A stretch of 64,000 nucleotides of DNA from Lentinus brumalis (taxonomy: Eukaryota; Basidiomycota; Agaricomycetes; Polyporales; Polyporaceae): the NCBI GenBank assembly GCA_001792895.1, contig MARA01000064.1:78340-142339 (forward strand), given 5' to 3'. The position numbers were made by a program, and so were the translations under genes. Within the stretch, counting starts at the first letter, position 1. The number at the start of each line of letters is the position of its first letter. The notes under the pieces are model-generated. The model had not been told where the DNA came from and made no database searches. It saw only the letters and a program-made list of their open reading frames with translations. Positions 35,776 through 47,726 of this stretch are shown here, piece after piece.

Positions 35776-36196
35776 AACGGGTTCAAACGCGTTCGATTCG
35801 ACTTCTGCGCTATCCACAAGACCCCACTACTCGACCTTCCGCCTCACTTATCCTCTCACTCTTCCTCCTCTCTCTCCATCCCTCTCGACTCCCCGGGTGT
35901 ACGCCCAGACGTCCTCGCCCTTCGGACCGACGCACTGAGGGGCATAGGTTCAGACTGAGCGACGAGGGCGTAAGCGTGAGTCGTGTGCTGGTCTGGGAAC
36001 CGGCCGGGCATAGACATGACACTTGCTTACCTAGTATCTATTAAACACGCATTAAGAATGTGACAATTATTGATTGCCGATTGACGAGCTCGCCTGACGC
36101 CAGTTTGCAGAGTGAGGAAGAAGAGATTGAGCAATTTGTTGCGCGCTGCGAATAGCGAGAGAGAACAGCGCGAGAGTTGTGCTGCAGACAGACAAG

Positions 36197-36255
36197 GAGT
36201 TGCGCTGTAGTCCCGTTAAAGTTGTGCTGTAGTCCCGTTAAAGTTGTGCTGTATT
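36197..36255 (+). repeat. 22-bp short tandem repeat
   Basis: GTTGTGCTGTAGTCCCGTTAAA-like units occur about three times (first one as GTTGCGCTG), inside the long dispersed repeat. The short copy at 11270-11330 has related AGCGCAACTC units. Confidence 0.7.
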
Positions 36256-36322
36256 ATGAGTAAGTGTGGCGATGCCGTTCAATCAGAAGATTGTGCGCTA
36301 AAGTCAATAAATGTACAAATCG

Positions 36323-37092
36323 AGCTTCATACGAGACGCTTGATGAGCCGCTCGGTGACTCGACCTCACAGGTGAGAAATGCCTTTCATGCATGTCCGCA
36401 CGAAAGCTCATTTGAATCTTCACCGCTTCAGCGTACTCGTCCACCCCTTAGGTCCTCCACTCTCACGAACGCACCGAGCGGCTCCAGTCGGACTTCGCCG
36501 TACCCGTCAGTCAAGCCCGTCTCACGAACGTCCTTTGCCTCGCTCGAACGAGATATTGCCTCCGCGGTATGCTAGGTGCCTTATGACCCTCCAGGCTGCT
36601 TGCTCACATACATTCTAGGAGATACGCACACCCACGGATCACGCGGTATCGGTCAAGAGTCCTCAACATACTCAATCCCGGAGAGGTGCCAGATGGAGAA
36701 GCGCGAAGGCGGTGATGGCTCGGGTTGTTCCTACATCGCTGAGGAAGTCATCAAAGGACTCTGCTTGAGGAACAGAGTGGCAGAAGGCTGAGTGACATCG
36801 ATGTGAATACGTATCCATTCACTGGACAGTACGATGCCCTTGTAACGTTATGTCCAGACTGGAAACTATGACAGACGGACAGATGTGCGAAACGTGGTAG
36901 CGCGGCACGAACATCTACAGATCGAACACGCGGTCGTTTCAGCAACAATTTGGTACATATTGACACAGCTGGAACATACAGGAAGTTCAGAACAACGCAG
37001 ATCACTCACAAATACTAGAACAGATATCGTAGCTCAGGAGCCACATACGAATCAAACATTCATAATGATAGCAACATACAGGACAGGACTTC
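36323..37092. other. Intergenic, no gene seen
   Basis: Only short ORFs without recognisable domains or splice logic. Confidence 0.4.
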
Positions 37093-38473
37093 CTAGCTTG
37101 CGTCCTTCGCCTGTAAGAGCGATCGCAGAAGGGGCATGAGCATCGAACGAAACCTGCGCGAGAAACTCGACTGGGAATGCTGATGCTGACGGTCACCTTG
37201 AATCGAGGTCAGACGAGTACAATGGTGACCATGGTAAGATATCGTACCTCGGTACCCGTCCGGCCGTATTGGTGCCCCCATACCAGCCGATTCTTTGAGT
37301 CGCAAATTGTCTTGCAATGGTTGTGCTGCAGCCTGCGCCTTCTCCGCTAATGCCCGTCGCGCAACCCCGCGCCTGATGATTCTGGGAATGCTCAGCCAGA
37401 ACGTCACACAACGGACGAGCAGTTTACTCACAGACGGATAGCCCGAGCCTCCTCTTCAAGGTCCATCGGACTCGGTATCGCCGCCTCGCCCGGGAACTGG
37501 TTCGCGATGTCGAGCCACGCATCAACCAGTGGGATGAGTCCGTTAGCCGGATCAGGATCCCACCCGAAGATGTCCTCGGTGGCGAGGGAGTCGATGGACG
37601 TAACCGACGAGGGAAGCGATGCTGATGTGCTAGCCTTGGAGTCGGTGCGAGAACTCGAAGACTCAGAGCTCCCGGTACCCTGGACAGAGCGAGCGGACGA
37701 CGCTGCATCGCTCTCAGGCGGACTCGATGTCGTCACGCCGCTCTCCTCGGCCATGCGGAGATAGGTCTCGGAGAGTTCATCGGGACGGAGGGAGTCGACC
37801 TCGTTGCCTGTCTGTGACTCCGACGGCAGCGTTGCGGGCGGCGGGTTGGTGCTGCTGAACGAGGCAGCGGACGCTGGCAGAGGTGCTTGTGCGGCCGCTT
37901 CGCGCTTCTGCCGGAGGAACGCATGGATCCGCTTGTAGTCCGCGCGGAAGCCCTTGTTCAGAACGAAGTCCTCCTCCAAAGACAGGCAAATCGCGCCCGC
38001 GTGATCCACGCCGCCCTTGTGTACGCGGACACGGACAGTCATGTCGTTCTTGATCCAGTGGTAGCAGTTGTGGAAGGGGAAGGGAGGCGTGGGATGTACT
38101 GGCTTGCGCTCACCGGTGTAGTGCGTGTTCTCGGCAATAGGGATGACCATGTCTGGTGTGATCCCGCGGGATTCGTCTGCCGGACGGAGCGCAGTACCGA
38201 TAGGCTTGATGTCGTAGCGACACCATCTGCTAGTAGGCAGCGGGAGCTCCGCAGGCTACGATGAACATAGATCAGAGGTTGCGGGGAGTAGACTAGGTTG
38301 ACAGGACTTACCTGGAACATATACACGAGGTACTTCTTCGTCTCCTTAGACAGCATCTCCGCCTCCGCCACGGCGGTATCATCGAGTCCGAGGTCTTTCG
38401 CCATAGCCGTGGGGTCCATCCGTATCGCAGCATAGTAATGAGGCAGAGGCGCAATTGCTATTGTGTCCGACAT
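37093..38473 (-). CDS. Family-1 copy F, diverged
   Basis: Exon 1 (38473-38312, 54 codons) starts MSDTIAIAPLPHYYAAIRMDP and ends YLVYMFQ with a GTAAGT donor; exon 2 starts PAELPLPTSRWCRYDIKPIG and holds TPDMVIPIAENTHYTGE and FPFHNCYHWIKNDMTVRVRV, then a long Ser-rich acidic linker, then IPLVDAWLDIANQFPGEAAIPSPMD. Exon 3 reads IIRRGVARRALAEKAQAAAQ and the last exon ends LMPLLRSLLQAKDAS. All the family blocks are present in order, but with more linker and without the PPYxPVWP tail. All splice sites are GT..AG. It lies 27 kb from the main cluster, next to an unknown plus-strand gene. Function unknown. Confidence 0.7.
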
Positions 38474-38661
38474 GCCGAGAATGATGAGCGCCGCCGCTGG
38501 AGGAACGAGTGCAGGCAGGTGTGAGGTGCTGCGGCAGGATAGGAAGTTCGTAGGAGCAAGCAGAGACGAGATGCTGAGTGGTGGACGTTTGCGGCCGAGA
38601 TAGGGAGGTCCAGGTACCAGAGTAAAGGGTCCTTTGGCGGAAAGATGCCCAGCTATGAGTC

Positions 38662-39483
38662 ATGATGAGTGCTGATGCCAGTGAGCAACCGTGGGTAGCG
38701 CTTCCATACTTGCCTCAAATTCCGGAACACAGCACCTCCGGCGCTGCGGCGACCAGGCGGTCCGTTGTGGTCATCTCAGTCAACTTCGACGGCGGGCATG
38801 GGAATGAGAAGCTGTGGAATACGGCATCACGAGTCTTCAATGTTGTTGCGCACCGCGACCCGACCCGTCCTCGTCTTGTCCTCCCCATACCGCCCGTGAT
38901 GCCAGGCGCACCCGCTCCCCCACCAAGTCGCGACGAGACTTGCCCATCATGCACCGAGCCTTCTGTCGCCCTCTTCCCATGCGATCCCGATGACGACGAC
39001 TACGTGACTGGCGACATCGTCATAATGCACGAATCCGTCCATACCCCCATCGACTTGATCTTCGCCGCGTCGACCCAGTCAAAGAGCGGGCTCGCGCCAG
39101 CACCAGTACCTTCGACAGCCAGTCGCAGCACAAACTCCAGAAAGCTGAAGCAAAGGCCGGCGATCGTCTGTAACGATGATAGCCTGGACCGGGACGAAGC
39201 TTCTCTGGACGTCAATACAACTATGGCATGCTTGATGGCCTCACTCGAGGGTCTTAGCACATACGACGACCTGCCAGATATCCTCAAAGATCACTTCGCG
39301 TTGCCCGTGTCTCCTCACTGCGAGATCAGAGAAGGTGTTCCTCACCTGCACACCTCTCCAGAGTGGCTGAAGAAACATATATGGCTCATACACGACGGGC
39401 ACAGCCAAAAAAGCGACTGCGAGACATCAGGGGGAAATGCTCACCGGAGGTGGCCTGCGGTGAAGATTTGTCAGGACGATTAG
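38662..39483 (+). CDS. Unknown single-exon gene
   Basis: A single ORF of 273 codons starting MMSADASEQPWVALPYLPQ. It holds VVVISVNFDGGHGNEKLW, a Pro-rich segment, CPSCTEPSVALFPC (one possible metal-binding Cys set) and an acidic DPDDDDYVTGD. No family recognised. It diverges from family-1 copy F with 188 nt between the ATGs, so a shared promoter is possible. An alternative is the first exon of a gene whose rest was lost. Confidence 0.45.
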   Translation: MMSADASEQPWVALPYLPQIPEHSTSGAAATRRSVVVISVNFDGGHGNEKLWNTASRVFNVVAHRDPTRPRLVLPIPPVMPGAPAPPPSRDETCPSCTEPSVALFPCDPDDDDYVTGDIVIMHESVHTPIDLIFAASTQSKSGLAPAPVPSTASRSTNSRKLKQRPAIVCNDDSLDRDEASLDVNTTMACLMASLEGLSTYDDLPDILKDHFALPVSPHCEIREGVPHLHTSPEWLKKHIWLIHDGHSQKSDCETSGGNAHRRWPAVKICQDD

Positions 39484-40319
39484 AGCGTCGGATAGGTGAC
39501 CTTCGTTTGAGATAAGGTCAGACTAATAGAGCGTTTGAAAGGAGACCTTAGTTGACGTACTAAACGGCGACTAGAAATCTCCCGGTCAGACGAGCTTTCA
39601 GCGTCACGAGAATGCTGCCGGGAAAGGTTACCTTTCTTGCAAAAGTCCTTATCATTTGCGCCTGATTTTCCGGACCGCAAAAGCGAGGGATAAGGCCGCC
39701 TTCCCGGGTGCCATTACCGGCGACGAAATAGCGTGGACAAAGGTAGCCCATTGGGTGTCAAGGTATGAGATTGAAATGGTCTTGAAAGGTCGCCTAGTCT
39801 GACAGTGAAGCTCCGCTCTAAAGGTCAAACTTTCGGAGGCAGGAAAGGGGGACGAGAAAGGTGACCTTCTCGAGAGCCAGAAACCCCAGTAAAAGGTGTC
39901 ATTTTCGGACTGGGAGAAATAGGTTTCTAGCGGCACGCCACACCACTTCCCAATTCGACACGCTGCGCCATACCGCTTTCGGCTGCATCGCACTTCTCTC
40001 CTGCACGCCCCGCCCCGACGCACCACGCCACAAGTTCTTGAGTAGCCCTGAAGCGCTACTGAACTTCCCGAAACAGTATACACCGCGCCGACTAGTCAAT
40101 GGACACACCCCTCGCCACTGTTCCACGAGGCGACCGCAACACCACGAGGCTCGGCTTCCCGACCGCATCCCGCCACCCCGCACGCCATGCTCGCTCTCCT
40201 CTCCATCGTTCTGCACGACGAGCTTGACACCACGCACCGACAAAGTCTCGCCGCCGTTCCACGAGGCGCTCGCGCCCCCCGCCGCCGTTCCGCATGACGA
40301 GCACGGCACCACTCACCGA
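39484..40319. other. Intergenic repeats, no gene
   Basis: The first 450 bp hold several scattered AAAGGT(N)ACCTTTC-like units (near 39540, 39625, 39865), each close to a palindrome. The following part is GC-rich with CGCCGTTCCACGAGGCG-like units leading into the 119-bp array. ORFs here are by-products. Confidence 0.4.
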
Positions 40320-40640
40320 CTCCCGAGGTCTCGCCGCCGTTCCACAAGGCTCCTCCCGCCGACTGCAACCCGCCACTCCACGAGACGCGCTGACATCCCT
40401 CGACGCCGTTCCACGAGGCCGAGTGCGGGACGAGACGCGCCAGCTTCTCTCCCCGCTGTTCCACAAGGCTCATCCCGCCGACTGCATCCCGCCACTCCAC
40501 GAGACGCGCTGACATCCCTCGACGCCGTTCCACGAGGCCGAGTGCGGGACGAGACGCGCCAGCTTCTCTCCCCGCCGTTCCACAAGGCTCATCCCGCCGA
40601 CTGCATCCCGCCACTCCGCGAGACGCGCCACCTTCTCTCC
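40320..40640 (+). repeat. 119-bp tandem repeat
   Basis: TCCACAAGGCTC(C/A)TCCCGCC occurs at 40341, 40460 and 40579, exactly 119 bp apart, with near-identical sequence between (CGAGACGCGCTGACATCCC, CGAGTGCGGGACGAGACGCG). About 2.7 copies. Smaller CCGTTCCACGAGG units extend on both sides. Confidence 0.9.
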
Positions 40641-41332
40641 CCGCCGTAACACGAGGCTTCTCTAACGTCTCGCCACTCCTCAAGACGTCTAAGCGCTCCT
40701 CGCCACCGTCTCACGCGGCGACTACGTCTCGCCACTCCGCAATACGTCCATCCTCTCCTCGCCGCCGTTCCACGCGGCGAGCACGGCACAACGGACGCAC
40801 GAAGTCTCGCCGCCACACTGCACGGCGAGAAGGGCCCAAGAGGCCTCTGTGCAACAGGTTCGCAGGCTCCGACTCGTGCTGCAGAACTCGCGCTGCAGAT
40901 GCGCGCGAGGCCGCCACGACACCTCCTAGTTCTGTGCGCCCCAAGATGTCCGCGCAGTCCTTGCCGCCGCACAGCGACAGGAGCCACCGGACGTCTCCTG
41001 GCGGGAGCCTCGCACTCGCCCGCGGATGGCCCCGGAAGAAGGAAACACGGGTGCTCATCGTGCTCAAGACAGTCACGATCCCTGCAAGCCGAAGAACCGC
41101 ACTCACCTTTGTTGGAGAACACGCTCCGCTGCGTAATGCATAGGTAGGCAATCCGGGACGGCGATTGATAGAGGAAAAGAGGCAATAAATACATGTTCGG
41201 ACACGGCCGGGTGCGTCAAAAACCCTCGCCTGGAGGGGAAAAAGCTACCGGTCGTTCCTGTACATACACTGGACGAGATATTAGCATGTTGTATGGTACT
41301 TACACGAAGAACCTTCACCTGTGTTATAGAGA
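40641..41332. other. Intergenic, no gene supported
   Basis: Overlapping ORFs on both strands without conserved sequence. It may contain one end of the CACTA-type element, but no CACTA terminal repeat could be found by eye. Confidence 0.35.
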
Positions 41333-44300
41333 TCAGCCGTGGCTGCTGCCTTGCTGGAACTCTGGACCACTTGCATGACGCCTCTTGTGACAGTTGAAAT
41401 CGTAGATGCCAGGTTGGATCCGCAGGTTGCGGAGGTCGTGGGGTCTGAGCGTGGCTAACCACGCTTCGTTGTAACAATTCCGCCACAAGCCAACGGGCGC
41501 TGTCCCCAGAGTAGAGAGCAGAGGCGTCGGTATGATACGCTCGCGCGGTGCGCTCCCACCCTTCCTGCGCTTGCTGGGCGACATCTCCCAGTCGTCGATG
41601 TACTCCTTGTCGAAAGATCTGAGAAGGTCGCGTAGCCCGGTACTCATCCATTCGCACAGGACGATCCGGAACCTGTTCGCGCGTGATCGCCTGCGGGGGC
41701 CTTCGACGTCCGTTTCATCCTCGCTGTGGTTGACTGGCTCGAGCAAAGATAGCAGGGTCCTGTGTTCATGATACTCGTGGTCCTCAACCACAGCCCAGCG
41801 CTGGTCGTGCAGCTGTTGATGGGCATATATGTCAGGAGGAGTGCTTCGTCGCAGAGGAAAGTGACTCACGGTGGTTCGGCGTGCCCTCGCCCTAGCAGCC
41901 TTCTCCTCATCTTCCTCCTCTCCACTGCTGGGTGGATCGTTGACCTTCCGGATACGTGCTCGGCAGTGCTCCATGTGAGCGTCCATAGCGGCGCCGAGAT
42001 GGTAGACCGTCTTGTAACGTTCAGGGAAGGTCAACTTCTCCTTGTGATACGCGCCTCCGCCGAGGGCATGGAGTAGGTGTCGAATGAAGTAATCGCGGGC
42101 TTCGATGTTGTAGGGGAACTTGGACCACGACCTCGAAAAGTCAGGGCGAAACGTCTCCGGGGTGAAGAAGTCCTTGTCGGTAGGACTTCGATGGTAGGCC
42201 GTGATCTGCGCCTCCGTGAGGGGTGGACACTTCTCCGCCATCTCGGCGAACGATCGCACACCGAGCAGCTTCTTGAAGTGGAGACGGACGACCATCTGTG
42301 ATGCAGAGGTGATGAGTAAGAGATTAGTGAGTGGCAGGATCGGTACACACCGATGCCCGGTTCAGGTACTCGCGTTCCACTGCAATCGCGGCCTCCATCT
42401 GCTCCGGGGAGTACGGTTTGCCATCCGGCCGAGGAGGCAACTCGATCCTGGCCGCCTTCGATCGTGATGGTTTCGAGGCGCGGGACCTTTTCTTCTTCTG
42501 GTTGAGCGGAACGGTGGGCGCCGCCGTTCCCTGTTCGATGGCCGACATGCGCTTGTTCAAGTTTTCGAGGAGGGCGAACATCGTCTTGCTGTGTGATGGG
42601 TGAGCTTTGGGTATGTCGAGGCAACGAATGACCTACTTATTCTTGCGAGACTCTGCGGCCATGGCGTTGATTTGGTCCAGGATGTGATAGCTCAGCTGTC
42701 CATTGGAGCCGGTGCGGAACTGCGCCTTCTTGCCCTTATCCCGGGCAGGGGACTCAGAGTCCTGATTGCGATGTTGAGCGAGAACGGAAGTGGAATTTGA
42801 GGCTCACGTACCAAGGCGTCCACGAGGTTGTCTATGTCCTGATCAATCTCGAACTCGGAACTCCATTCCTCATCGCCTTCGTCTTCTGCCTCCCCATCAT
42901 ATCCGGCCGGGTGCTGCTCTTGTGATTCTTCTTCTTCTTCCATGGTTTCCTCGCCGTCATCGTTGTAAGAGAGAGCTGAGTGGGCGTAGGTATGGGAAGC
43001 GTCTTGGTCCTCCTCTTCCATCTCCTCTTCCATGAGGTCGTCCTGGAAGGCGTTCAGTAAGCATTCCAGTCTGGATGTTGCTAACGTACTCACCAGCTCG
43101 TACTGCTCACTAGCTGGCGCAAGAGGAGGAGCGACCTGCTGGCGCGGCTGATGCTGAGGTGCGGGACGGGGAAGCTGTTGCGGTTGAGCAGGAGGCGGGT
43201 CCTGCTGCTGCTGGGGGAAAGGAGGGACGAACTGCCCTGCGCCGAGCTGTTGCTGGGCAAGCGCAATGAACTGCTGCTGCTGCTGGGGCTGAAAAGGAGC
43301 GATCTGTTGCTGCTGAACAGGCGGACCGAGCTGTTGCTGGTGAGGAGCGTGAACGTATTGTTGCTGAGGCGGGGGCAGAGGGGCATGCGGCGCCACACCT
43401 GGACCTCCGACGACGGTGAACGCTTGACTAGCTTGCTGGCCGTATGGAGCGTACCCCCACGGAACAGGCCTTCCGTAAGCATCCACGACGTACAGTGCAC
43501 CTGCCTGCTGTGCGTCTGTCAGTAATTGTAAAGGCTGTCACGACGGCAGTCACTCACGGAGTTCACTGCGACACCTGTCGGTCCCAAGTCGGGATGCTGG
43601 GCTGCGTGCGCACCCTGCTGCATGTTCGGCTGAGTCTGTTGTCCTGCAGTGACTTCAGGTTGGGGCATGGAATGGGCGAACGAGGCTAGAGGTTGGTCGA
43701 CCTGACCGCGCGGCGCAGCAGGCTTCTTCCTGGACGCCATTGTCTACGTATGAGAGGTAAGTAAGCGGGAGGTAAGTGAGTGCGCGCGGATAGCTCTGAC
43801 CTTCTTGGGCGGCGGGACTCTGGGCTTGTCCTTGAACGCATGCCCGGCAGCTATTGCTGACACATTGCCGACTGCCGCTCGCGCAGCTGAATGCTTCAGC
43901 TTTCCCTGGATAGAGCGAACTTTGATCTGAGGCTACAGACATAATGAGCAACGACAATGACAAGGAGAGAATCGATGAACGACCTCGGGAGGGGTTTCTG
44001 GGGCTTCGACGCGGGCGCGTTTCAGCTTCTCTGAGATTCGTTGGCTTGAGCGTCTAGTAATGCGTGTTCCGGTGCTCGCTGGCTGAGGACTTTCCTCAGT
44101 GCCTGTCGGTGCCGATGTCGCGGTGTGTACCACTGTTGTCGTCTGCGTAGTCGGCTCCGGAAATTCCCCGGGCATTTCGGAGTCACGGGTCGGCGGCGGA
44201 GGACCAGATGGTGTCGTGGATGTGGTCGCAAGCGTGGGCGACAACGGCGGCGGAGGACCAGATGGTGTCGTGGATGTGGTCGCAAGTGTGGGCGACAACG

Positions 44301-44358
44301 GCGGCGCTGGCGTAGCGGGCATCCCGTTGCTAGGAGGGTCGTTGGTGTCAGAGGACAT
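41333..44358 (-). CDS. CACTA-element accessory protein (multi-exon)
   Basis: Start MSSDTNDPPSNGMPATPA at 44358. Exons in order: a Pro/Thr repeat region (TLATTSTTPSGPPPP twice) with basic end SQRISEKLKRARVEAPE; KLKHSAARAAVGNVSAIAAG; MASRKKPAAPRGQVDQP; a Gln-rich exon (PQQQYVHAPHQQQ, FQPQQQQQF); an acidic exon (EEEMEEEDQDASHTY); QLSYHILDQINAMAAESRKN; ALLENLNKRMSAIEQGT with KKKRSRASKPSRSKAAR; then the conserved body HFKKLLGVRSFAEMAEKCPP ... PVGLWRNCYNEAWLATL, ending GPEFQQGSSHG. The last exon set has no obvious break. I know similar genes paired with Tnp2-type transposases; by analogy with plant En/Spm it may be the element's DNA-binding partner (inference). It is directly downstream of the transposase on the same strand. 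Confidence 0.6.
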
Positions 44359-44615
44359 GATGGGAGACGTGGATAGGAAGGAGTCTTGCGGCGGGGAGCT
44401 GAGGTACTTATCGTCAGCATACACAAAGGCAATGATGCAGTGGCGCGCCGCCCTGCAGGGGTTGTCACCACAAAGCAACGCTACAAAGAGCACGAGAGCG
44501 CAAGCAGCGGCGATATATGACCCTTCACGCCACACCAAATTACGCCTGAGAACGCATTGATGCTACGAAAAACATGAGACGACGGTAATATTCTAGCTCT
44601 AGTAGGGGTGCCGCG

Positions 44616-47600
44616 TCAGTAGTTGTCCGCACAAGACGTGCATATGATGAATCTACGCACCCGGTCCAACGAGCGGATGACGATACATTCCTTCCCAATT
44701 TCTGCAGGAGTGTACACGTATGTTGCGCAATGTGAAACGATGTCATCGGGACGGAGGAGGTGTTGCTCGGGAGAGTGTTCATTGTAGCAGAGCCACGAAG
44801 GAACGTCAGGGTACTTCAAATAGGGATCGAACTTCCGGTGTGCCTGGGACAGTGTCTTGAATTGGTTGACGAGTAAGAAAGGCTCAGTCACGGTCGTGTC
44901 AGCATCGACACGGCGGGTATGGAAGAAAATCTCCGCTATCTGGCCCGCGACGACTTGCTGTTCGCCCCTGACAGCTCTGGAGAATACGACGAACGAGTTC
45001 CGCGTACCACGCGAGACCGTGCCGAAACTCACGCCCTTGTGGTCGACACGATCCACGGACTCCACCATCGGAGGCAGATAATCGCCTGCGTCGATAGCAC
45101 CGACGTTGTACGATGCGAAGCGCTTCGAGGATGTCTTGTTGATGAGAGTGAGCAAGTCGTCGTACAGAGCGTTCGGGAGATATTTCTCCTTTCCGCCTCG
45201 GTGGTGGAGGGGAGCGTCGTCACGAGGAGGCTTGGAGTCGTGAAGAGGCTGGTCGTCTTCCACTGCATCATGATCATCTCCAAGGGAAGAGAGAATAGAT
45301 TCGACAGCATGCGTGCCCTTGCGGTAGCTGGAGAACGCAGTGCGAAATGCTTGCAGCATTTCGGCGTACTCCGGGAAACCAGGCCACTGGAAAGTGTCCA
45401 TTATCCACCGCAACACGGCGCCGAGGTAGAAGTAGCGCATGAATGTGGTAGGCATCTCCGCTGAGAATACGTGAGTGAAGAGACCGCGAAGGAGGGTCAG
45501 GAGAACGTACATGGTTTATTGTTCGTCTTCAGCCGCTGCAACAAGCCGTTATATCGTTCGAACGGGAACGCCCACCAACCATGCGTGGGTCCAAAGAGCA
45601 GGAGACAGTCCTTGAGGTGGAGAGCAAGGTGATGATTGGGAGTAAGGTCGGCGTCGTACAGCGTATGCAGGCCGCGGAGATATGCCTCCATGTGCGAGTC
45701 GTAGGCGTTTGCGCGATCGGCGCTCATGGTGCGGCGGGTGGCCAGGTCAACGGCAGCGACAAGATGCATGAAGCACTCGAGAGCTTCGGCTACCTCCTGC
45801 GAGGCATGTGCATGGCCCCAAAGACGCACGAGGGTTATAACCATCGAGACGGTGCACAGGGTCTGCCAGTGGTCCGCTTTGAGCTTGCCGTGCGACGCCT
45901 CCCCGATGTTTGACGGCGGTCTCTCCATCCACGACGGCAGAAATGTCTTCTTGATGTCTTGCCGCAGCTCACCAAGGACATCGCTGGTGAACACAGAAGC
46001 GGAGGACGGCTCTGTGGGTTCTTCAGGCCCGTCCAGAGGGAGGCGAAATCGCGTAGCAGGCCAGTCCATCGTGGGCGGACTGCGGTACGCATCGAGTCCT
46101 CCTGGGACAGCTCGGACCTATCTGCGAATTAGTACTACATTTGATCGTATGAGGCTTGAGCCATCACATACCCAGTTCACGAGGGCCGTCGCGTATTCCG
46201 CTTTCGTGCGACAGCTCGCCGGTACTTGTATGCCGTTGTATCTCACCGCGGCTTGCAGGTACTCAAGTCTGGCGCGCCCGAGCGTCTTCGTAGATTTCTT
46301 TCGTAGACCGTTCCAGATTCGATTCAGCGCTTGGTCCTGTTGCTCTGGAGTATGCGGAGCTCCTTCCTGAGGCGTTGTGCGAGAGTTGGCTTGCTTGAGA
46401 CCCCACACGTTGATGCAGTGATGTCGGAGTTCGCCCAAGAACAAGTTATGCATCGCGTCCAGTGGAGCGTATCTGTGTCAAACGGGTTAGTGAGGAGAAG
46501 AAGGGCAGACGAGCGATTAAACGAGATCGAAGCGTACCTTGTGGGGTCCCAGTACGGCAAGCGGAGGAGTTCGGACCAACGTATCCCATACGCGTCGAAG
46601 ATGCCCTGGCGGACCTTATCTGTGGATGCGTCACGCGACGCCTTCGCGTGGATGAGGTGCTCAGCCCATGAGCCTCGCGGAGGCCATGTTTCGCGGTCGA
46701 CGTTGTTTTTGTGGGGTAGAGGAGGTCGCAGAACGAACAGAAGTGGGTGGCAGAGTGAGCCGCGAAGCCAGCCGCCTTGCGCAGGGCAGGTAAATCGCAT
46801 ACAAGTGGGATCACTGCCGCACGTACACGACGACCTCCTGTGTCAGCGGTCTTCTCCAACAGGATACCCGGCGCCCACAGCTTTAGCAGCTCATCCACGA
46901 GTGGTCGGAGCAGGTGGTTGAGCTGCGTTACGTCCGGCTCCTTGGGACCAGGAATGACGCCAGCAAGGAAGATGTTCTCAGGCCGGTAGCGAAGATGCGG
47001 GGGAAGATTCAAGCATGCGAGATAGATGACGCCAATGGAGTGGGATTTCCCGGCTTGTTTGTTGCCATGCGGATTGAACCAGTCGATGGACAGGGCGAAG
47101 ACGAGATGGAGGTCCCCGTTGACCTGGACCGAGAAGCGAGTCTTGCCATCGGGGCCGACAAATTCACGGATGCCGGGAGACTCCATGATGTCAGACCACG
47201 ACGACCCCGCCGACGCCGCTTTCTTCCAGGACTCCGTAACCATACTCTCGATGCCTACGCGCAAGAGAAGCTCTGCGATCCACTTGATGAGCCCGCGATA
47301 GGGATAAGTGCGGAACGGCGTCCATAGTGACCGGCCGGGGCGCACCGACCCCAGCACGTTCTCGAAGACGAGAGGTTCCCCGCATGGGTTGGAGGTCTGG
47401 ACCTCTTTGTGCGTGCAAGTGTGGGGATAAGGGGACTCAGGGTGCGTATGATCGTATGCGTAGATGGCGAAACATTTCCGGCAGCAAGCATAGGTGACGA
47501 TGTCGGGCACGACGCCGAGCATCTTCATGGCAGTACGGACGTCCTTCGGAAGGTGTTGCATGAGGGCTGATTGCAAAGGAGTTGTCCGCTGCTTGGTGAG

Positions 47601-47726
47601 CGTCAGGACCCCGAGCAGCACCACCTTCACAGCCGAGAGGATGTAACCAGTAACGGGCCGGGAGACTGCCGCCATGGCATGGACGATGGTGACCATGGTT
47701 AGCGCAGCAATTATAAGAGGTTCCAT
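44616..47726 (-). pseudogene. Tnp2-family CACTA transposase with one frameshift
   Basis: The first ORF starts MEPLIIAALTMVTIVHAMAA and contains LPKDVRTAMKMLGVVPDIV, CCRKCFAIYAY, then HLVFALSIDWFNPHGNKQAG (first catalytic Asp), IFLAGVIPGPKEPDVTQLNH and AAVIPLVCDLPALRKAAGF (second Asp). After CSFCDLLYPTKT the frame changes at an A5 run (46706-46710); the next frame reads NVDRETWPPRGSWAEHLI and RWSELLRLPYWDPTR. Further exons: YAPLDAMHNLFLGELRHHC, a block with GEASHGKLKADHWQTL (likely Glu region) and HHLALHLKDCLLLFGPTHGW, and the last exon MRYFYLGAVLRWIMDTFQWP, ending at 44616. Introns are GT..AG with good phases. The N-terminal zinc finger usual in larger members is absent. A 1-nt indel (genomic or assembly) inactivates the frame. 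Confidence 0.8.

Larger units (their letters stand above)
34150..36322 (-). repeat. Dispersed repeat, long inverted copy
   Basis: Its outer blocks match the short copy at 11181-11660 in order when read on the minus strand: TGTACATTTATTGACTTTAG at the 36322 side and GGCTTAACCCAGTAAGGTCC at the 34260 side, continuing to CTTACCGCGCTGTAAGAAAA near 34180. The interior holds a decayed coiled-coil ORF. Class unknown. Confidence 0.5.
41333..47726 (-). mobile_element. CACTA/Plavaka-type DNA transposon, coding core
   Basis: A Tnp2-family transposase followed by an accessory gene on the same strand. Ends are not defined: no CACTA inverted repeats could be paired on either side. Confidence 0.65.

Noticed and set aside
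40092..41194. Minus-strand ORFs rich in Arg/Ser/Gly (SRGVAGCSRRDEPCGTA and others)
   Set aside because: Translations of the 119-bp GC-rich array and its surroundings; no domain.
46700..46715. Programmed -1 frameshift in Tnp2 (A5 run)
   Set aside because: The heptamer does not have the X XXY YYZ form; Tnp2 genes are not known to use frameshifting.
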